Of a stretch of DNA of 64,000 nucleotides, positions 61,930 to 64,000 are shown piece after piece. The number at the start of each line of letters is the position of its first letter. Within the stretch, counting starts at the first letter, position 1. The notes below the pieces were generated by a model that was not told where the DNA came from, searched no databases, and saw nothing but the letters and a program-made list of their open reading frames with translations. Position numbers and translations under genes: made by a program. Source of the DNA: G965247475 sp965247475 (GTDB taxonomy: Bacteria; Chloroflexota; UBA11872); assembly GCA_965247475.1 (NCBI GenBank), contig OZ252016.1:868001-932000 (forward strand), written 5' to 3'.

Positions 61930-63183
61930 CTACTCGGTGTAGACGTCCCCCTCCACCGGATCGGCGCGTATCCCCTGCTGCTCGGCCCAGTGCACGGCCG
62001 CGTCGATCTCGGACCGATCCCCTTCCAGCATCAGCTGCACCCAGCCGATGCCGGCGTCGACGTCGGCGCGCCGGATATCGAACTTCAGGTGGAACCGCCG
62101 CGACAACTCGTACACGAACGGTGACTGAATCTTGTCGGATGAGTAGGTGAACTGCAGTCGTACCCGTGCCTCGGCGTCGCGTCCGGGCCCCAGCGGCGTC
62201 GTGCGCTCCACCGGGTCGTCGATGTCTACCGGCTCACCGCGCTCGGCCGATTCGCGGATCGCCTCGAAGACAGCCAGGGCGCGAACCGCGTCCTGGCCCG
62301 CGGCCCCGGGCGCTCGCGCCGTGCGTATGGCGCCGACGAACTCGCGCAACTCGGCCTGGTAGATCGAACTCGAGGCGACATCCGTGAGCTGAAGCGTGGT
62401 CGGCGCGTCGAACTCGTGACTCGCGGCCGACTCGACGGTCATCGTTCCGGTAGGCCAGTCGGATCGGACCCGGCCCGCGTCGCCGATGACCTCGATGCAG
62501 TTGAACGCCGGACCTTGCGCCGGCGCGAACGTCAACGTCGCCGACACACCGTCCGCAAAGGTGACGATGGCGACTGTCAGATCGTTCGCCGCGTTCTGGC
62601 GCGCAAGCGCCTCGACGACCCGACCGCCGTGCAACCACAGGACTTGGTCAATGGTCTCGACGGCCGCCGCGGTCGGCGCGCCGCCCACGGCCGCATCTTC
62701 GCGTCCATCCCCGCGCGATCCGCCCACCGAGGCGAGCATCGCTCGCCGATCGCCGATCACTCCGCGCGACAGGAGCGATCGGGCGCGAGTCCGGACATCG
62801 GCGAATCGGAGGGCGAACCCGGGCATCAGCAGGGCGTCTCGTGCCTGCGCCGCCGCCGTCATGCGCTGTGCGTCCTCGCGATCGAGCGCAAACGGTCTCT
62901 CGACCAGTGTGGGCAGACCGGCCTCCAGGCACGCCAGCGCGGTTGACGCCAGCGCGTCCGGCGGCGTGGCAACGACGGCCGCGTCCGCGACATCCGCCGC
63001 GACCAGCGTTCGCACATCCGCGAAGATCTCAGCCGCGCCGTGCGCGACCGCCCGTACGGCTTGCGGGTCGGGGTCGGAGAAGGCCGCGAGGTCCACGCCG
63101 TCCAGCGATTGAAGGGCCGGCACGAGGGTTTCGACGGCGTGCCTGCCCGCGCCGATCAGACCGACGCGCAGCGGATCGGTCAT
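61930..63183 (-). CDS. Gfo/Idh/MocA oxidoreductase fused to a C-terminal NIL domain
   Basis: A 417-residue protein. The N-terminal half is a Gfo/Idh/MocA dehydrogenase: LRVGLIGAGRHAVETLVPAL binds NAD(P), with DVADAAVVATPPDALAS, LVERPFALD (here ERPF replaces the usual EKPL/EKP) and GDAGRVRSDWP later. Residues about 340-417 (RVRLQFTYSSDKIQSPFVYELSR, VQLMLEGDRSEIDAAVHW, QQGIRADPVE) have the beta-alpha pattern of the NIL domain, an ACT-like regulatory domain usually found at the C-terminus of MetN ATPases and some ferredoxins. It is one continuous frame. Likely a sugar or inositol dehydrogenase with added small-molecule control. Confidence 0.82.
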   Translation of the reverse strand: MTDPLRVGLIGAGRHAVETLVPALQSLDGVDLAAFSDPDPQAVRAVAHGAAEIFADVRTLVAADVADAAVVATPPDALASTALACLEAGLPTLVERPFALDREDAQRMTAAAQARDALLMPGFALRFADVRTRARSLLSRGVIGDRRAMLASVGGSRGDGREDAAVGGAPTAAAVETIDQVLWLHGGRVVEALARQNAANDLTVAIVTFADGVSATLTFAPAQGPAFNCIEVIGDAGRVRSDWPTGTMTVESAASHEFDAPTTLQLTDVASSSIYQAELREFVGAIRTARAPGAAGQDAVRALAVFEAIRESAERGEPVDIDDPVERTTPLGPGRDAEARVRLQFTYSSDKIQSPFVYELSRRFHLKFDIRRADVDAGIGWVQLMLEGDRSEIDAAVHWAEQQGIRADPVEGDVYTE

Positions 63184-63234
63184 GGGCTCACTTTTTCAGG
63201 TGCGGCCCGGCCGCATTCATTGTAGGCGACGACC

Positions 63235-64000
63235 TCAGAGGTCCCGTCGCTGGAAGACGCGCACCGCGATCGCAAGCATGAGGACCACGTGCACGCCCGC
63301 GACTAGCAGCATCCAGCCCGATGGTCCATTGAGCGAGCCGAACGGACCCGCGTCAATGCTCAGGGCGCTGCTTCCCGGCGGTGCGAACTGAGCGCTGGCC
63401 ATGTCCCACAGGGCGCGCGTTGGCATGAAGAAGCTCGTCCCCACGCCGATATCGAACATCACGACGCTGTCGAGAAAGACGCCGATCTGCTCGATCACAC
63501 CACCGACGAGCGCCGCCGCATACAGCGTGAAGACCGTCACGCCGTTCACCAGCGTGCCGAACCGAGCGCTGCCCGCAGTGGTGATCCCTATGAGCACGAT
63601 GGCGCCGAACAACATCAGAAACGGCGCAATCCACGCGCGTTCGGCCAGCTGGCCGGTGATCAACCGCACCGCGCCCAGCATCGCGGCGGACGACACGGCC
63701 ACGAAGCCGGCGATCATCAGCGTCTGACCGGCGAATTTTCCGAGCACGATCTCCCATCGGCGGGCCGGGCGCGCCACCACGGCGTGCAGGGTGCCCTGAG
63801 CGACCTCGCCTGAGATCGAGCCGACCGCCAGGAAGATCGCCAGGAGCGACACGACGAAGTTCAAGCTCCACATGCCGCCCGAAAGCAGCACGCCGACAAT
63901 CGCGCGTTGCTCCAGGGCGCCCATGTCGGGATCCGCCTGGAGCTCGCGGAACCCGAACCATACGCCCACCGTGTAGAGGGCCACGAACCCGAGGGTCACG
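63235..64000 (-). CDS. ABC-2 type transporter permease (5' partial)
   Basis: At least 254 residues; the frame is open at the right edge of the window and the natural start is probably outside, since it opens inside a first helix (MTLGFVALYTVGVWFGF). About six hydrophobic segments are seen. VGSISGEVAQGTLHAVVARPARRWEIVLGK is the ABC-2 permease signature. The product would pair with an ATPase outside the window to export a substrate such as a glycan, drug or Na+. The substrate cannot be read. Confidence 0.85.
   Translation of the reverse strand, partial: VTLGFVALYTVGVWFGFRELQADPDMGALEQRAIVGVLLSGGMWSLNFVVSLLAIFLAVGSISGEVAQGTLHAVVARPARRWEIVLGKFAGQTLMIAGFVAVSSAAMLGAVRLITGQLAERAWIAPFLMLFGAIVLIGITTAGSARFGTLVNGVTVFTLYAAALVGGVIEQIGVFLDSVVMFDIGVGTSFFMPTRALWDMASAQFAPPGSSALSIDAGPFGSLNGPSGWMLLVAGVHVVLMLAIAVRVFQRRDL

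Overview
The window is about 64 kb of GC-rich, tightly packed bacterial chromosome. It is best explained as an uncultured Chloroflexota (SAR202/Dehalococcoidia-like) genome. This is inference from gene content, not from a database search. The clues are an orphan solute-binding lipoprotein whose N-terminus carries repeated VEKIV-type motifs, secreted proteins with Chloroflexota-style domains, an archaeal-type ATP-dependent DNA ligase, a 23S-5S pair without an adjacent 16S gene, and a scatter of acetamidase, Ldh_2, amidohydrolase and enolase-superfamily catabolic genes. Start codons are often GTG or TTG, neighbouring genes commonly overlap by 1-4 nt, and clear terminators are rare.

Layout. 1-5.2 kb is the edge of a prophage-like block: the C-terminal part of an S24 repressor-type peptidase, a secreted HExxH protein, and a minus-strand operon of tail-fibre-like, LamG, DUF4406-DUF6378 and metallophosphoesterase genes. 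5.5-8.9 kb has a small catabolic group (SRPBCC, Ldh_2 dehydrogenase, amidohydrolase) and a cysteine-cluster protein. 9.0-12.4 kb holds 5S and 23S rRNA on the minus strand, with their own promoter and a 26-bp processing stem. 12.5-28.3 kb is mixed metabolism and envelope: phosphoglucose isomerase, a Gmad2-domain secreted protein, ROK kinase, two acetamidases, an enolase-superfamily enzyme, a pair of paralogous lipoproteins, an ABC solute-binding protein, NhaA, an HD protein, a cupin and a DUF2807 lipoprotein. tRNA-Ala and tRNA-Ile lie divergently at 28.3-28.6 kb.

28.7-30.5 kb is a secreted plant-type LRR gene broken by a frameshift. 30.7-35.3 kb is a translationally coupled operon of PcrA/UvrD helicase, HAD phosphatase and archaeal-type ATP-dependent DNA ligase, which I regard as the most interesting module (a possible end-healing and sealing set). 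35.4-40 kb is gatC-gatA-gatB-gdhA. 40-48 kb carries a dTDP-sugar-epimerase-like cupin, MobA, thioredoxin, DnaG, PPDK and an MFS exporter. 48-54 kb is a minus-strand chain of overlapping genes (FolK, FolC, a histidine phosphatase, DUF1992, GT9, WecG, RbsK). 54-62 kb is a plus-strand surface-glycan operon (UDP-xylose synthase, O-antigen-ligase-like protein, an eight-helix membrane protein, three GT4 glycosyltransferases and a divergent PlsY homologue). The window ends with a Gfo/Idh/MocA oxidoreductase fused to a NIL domain and a truncated ABC-2 permease.

All product names rest on motifs read by eye. No alignment, structure prediction or database search was run.
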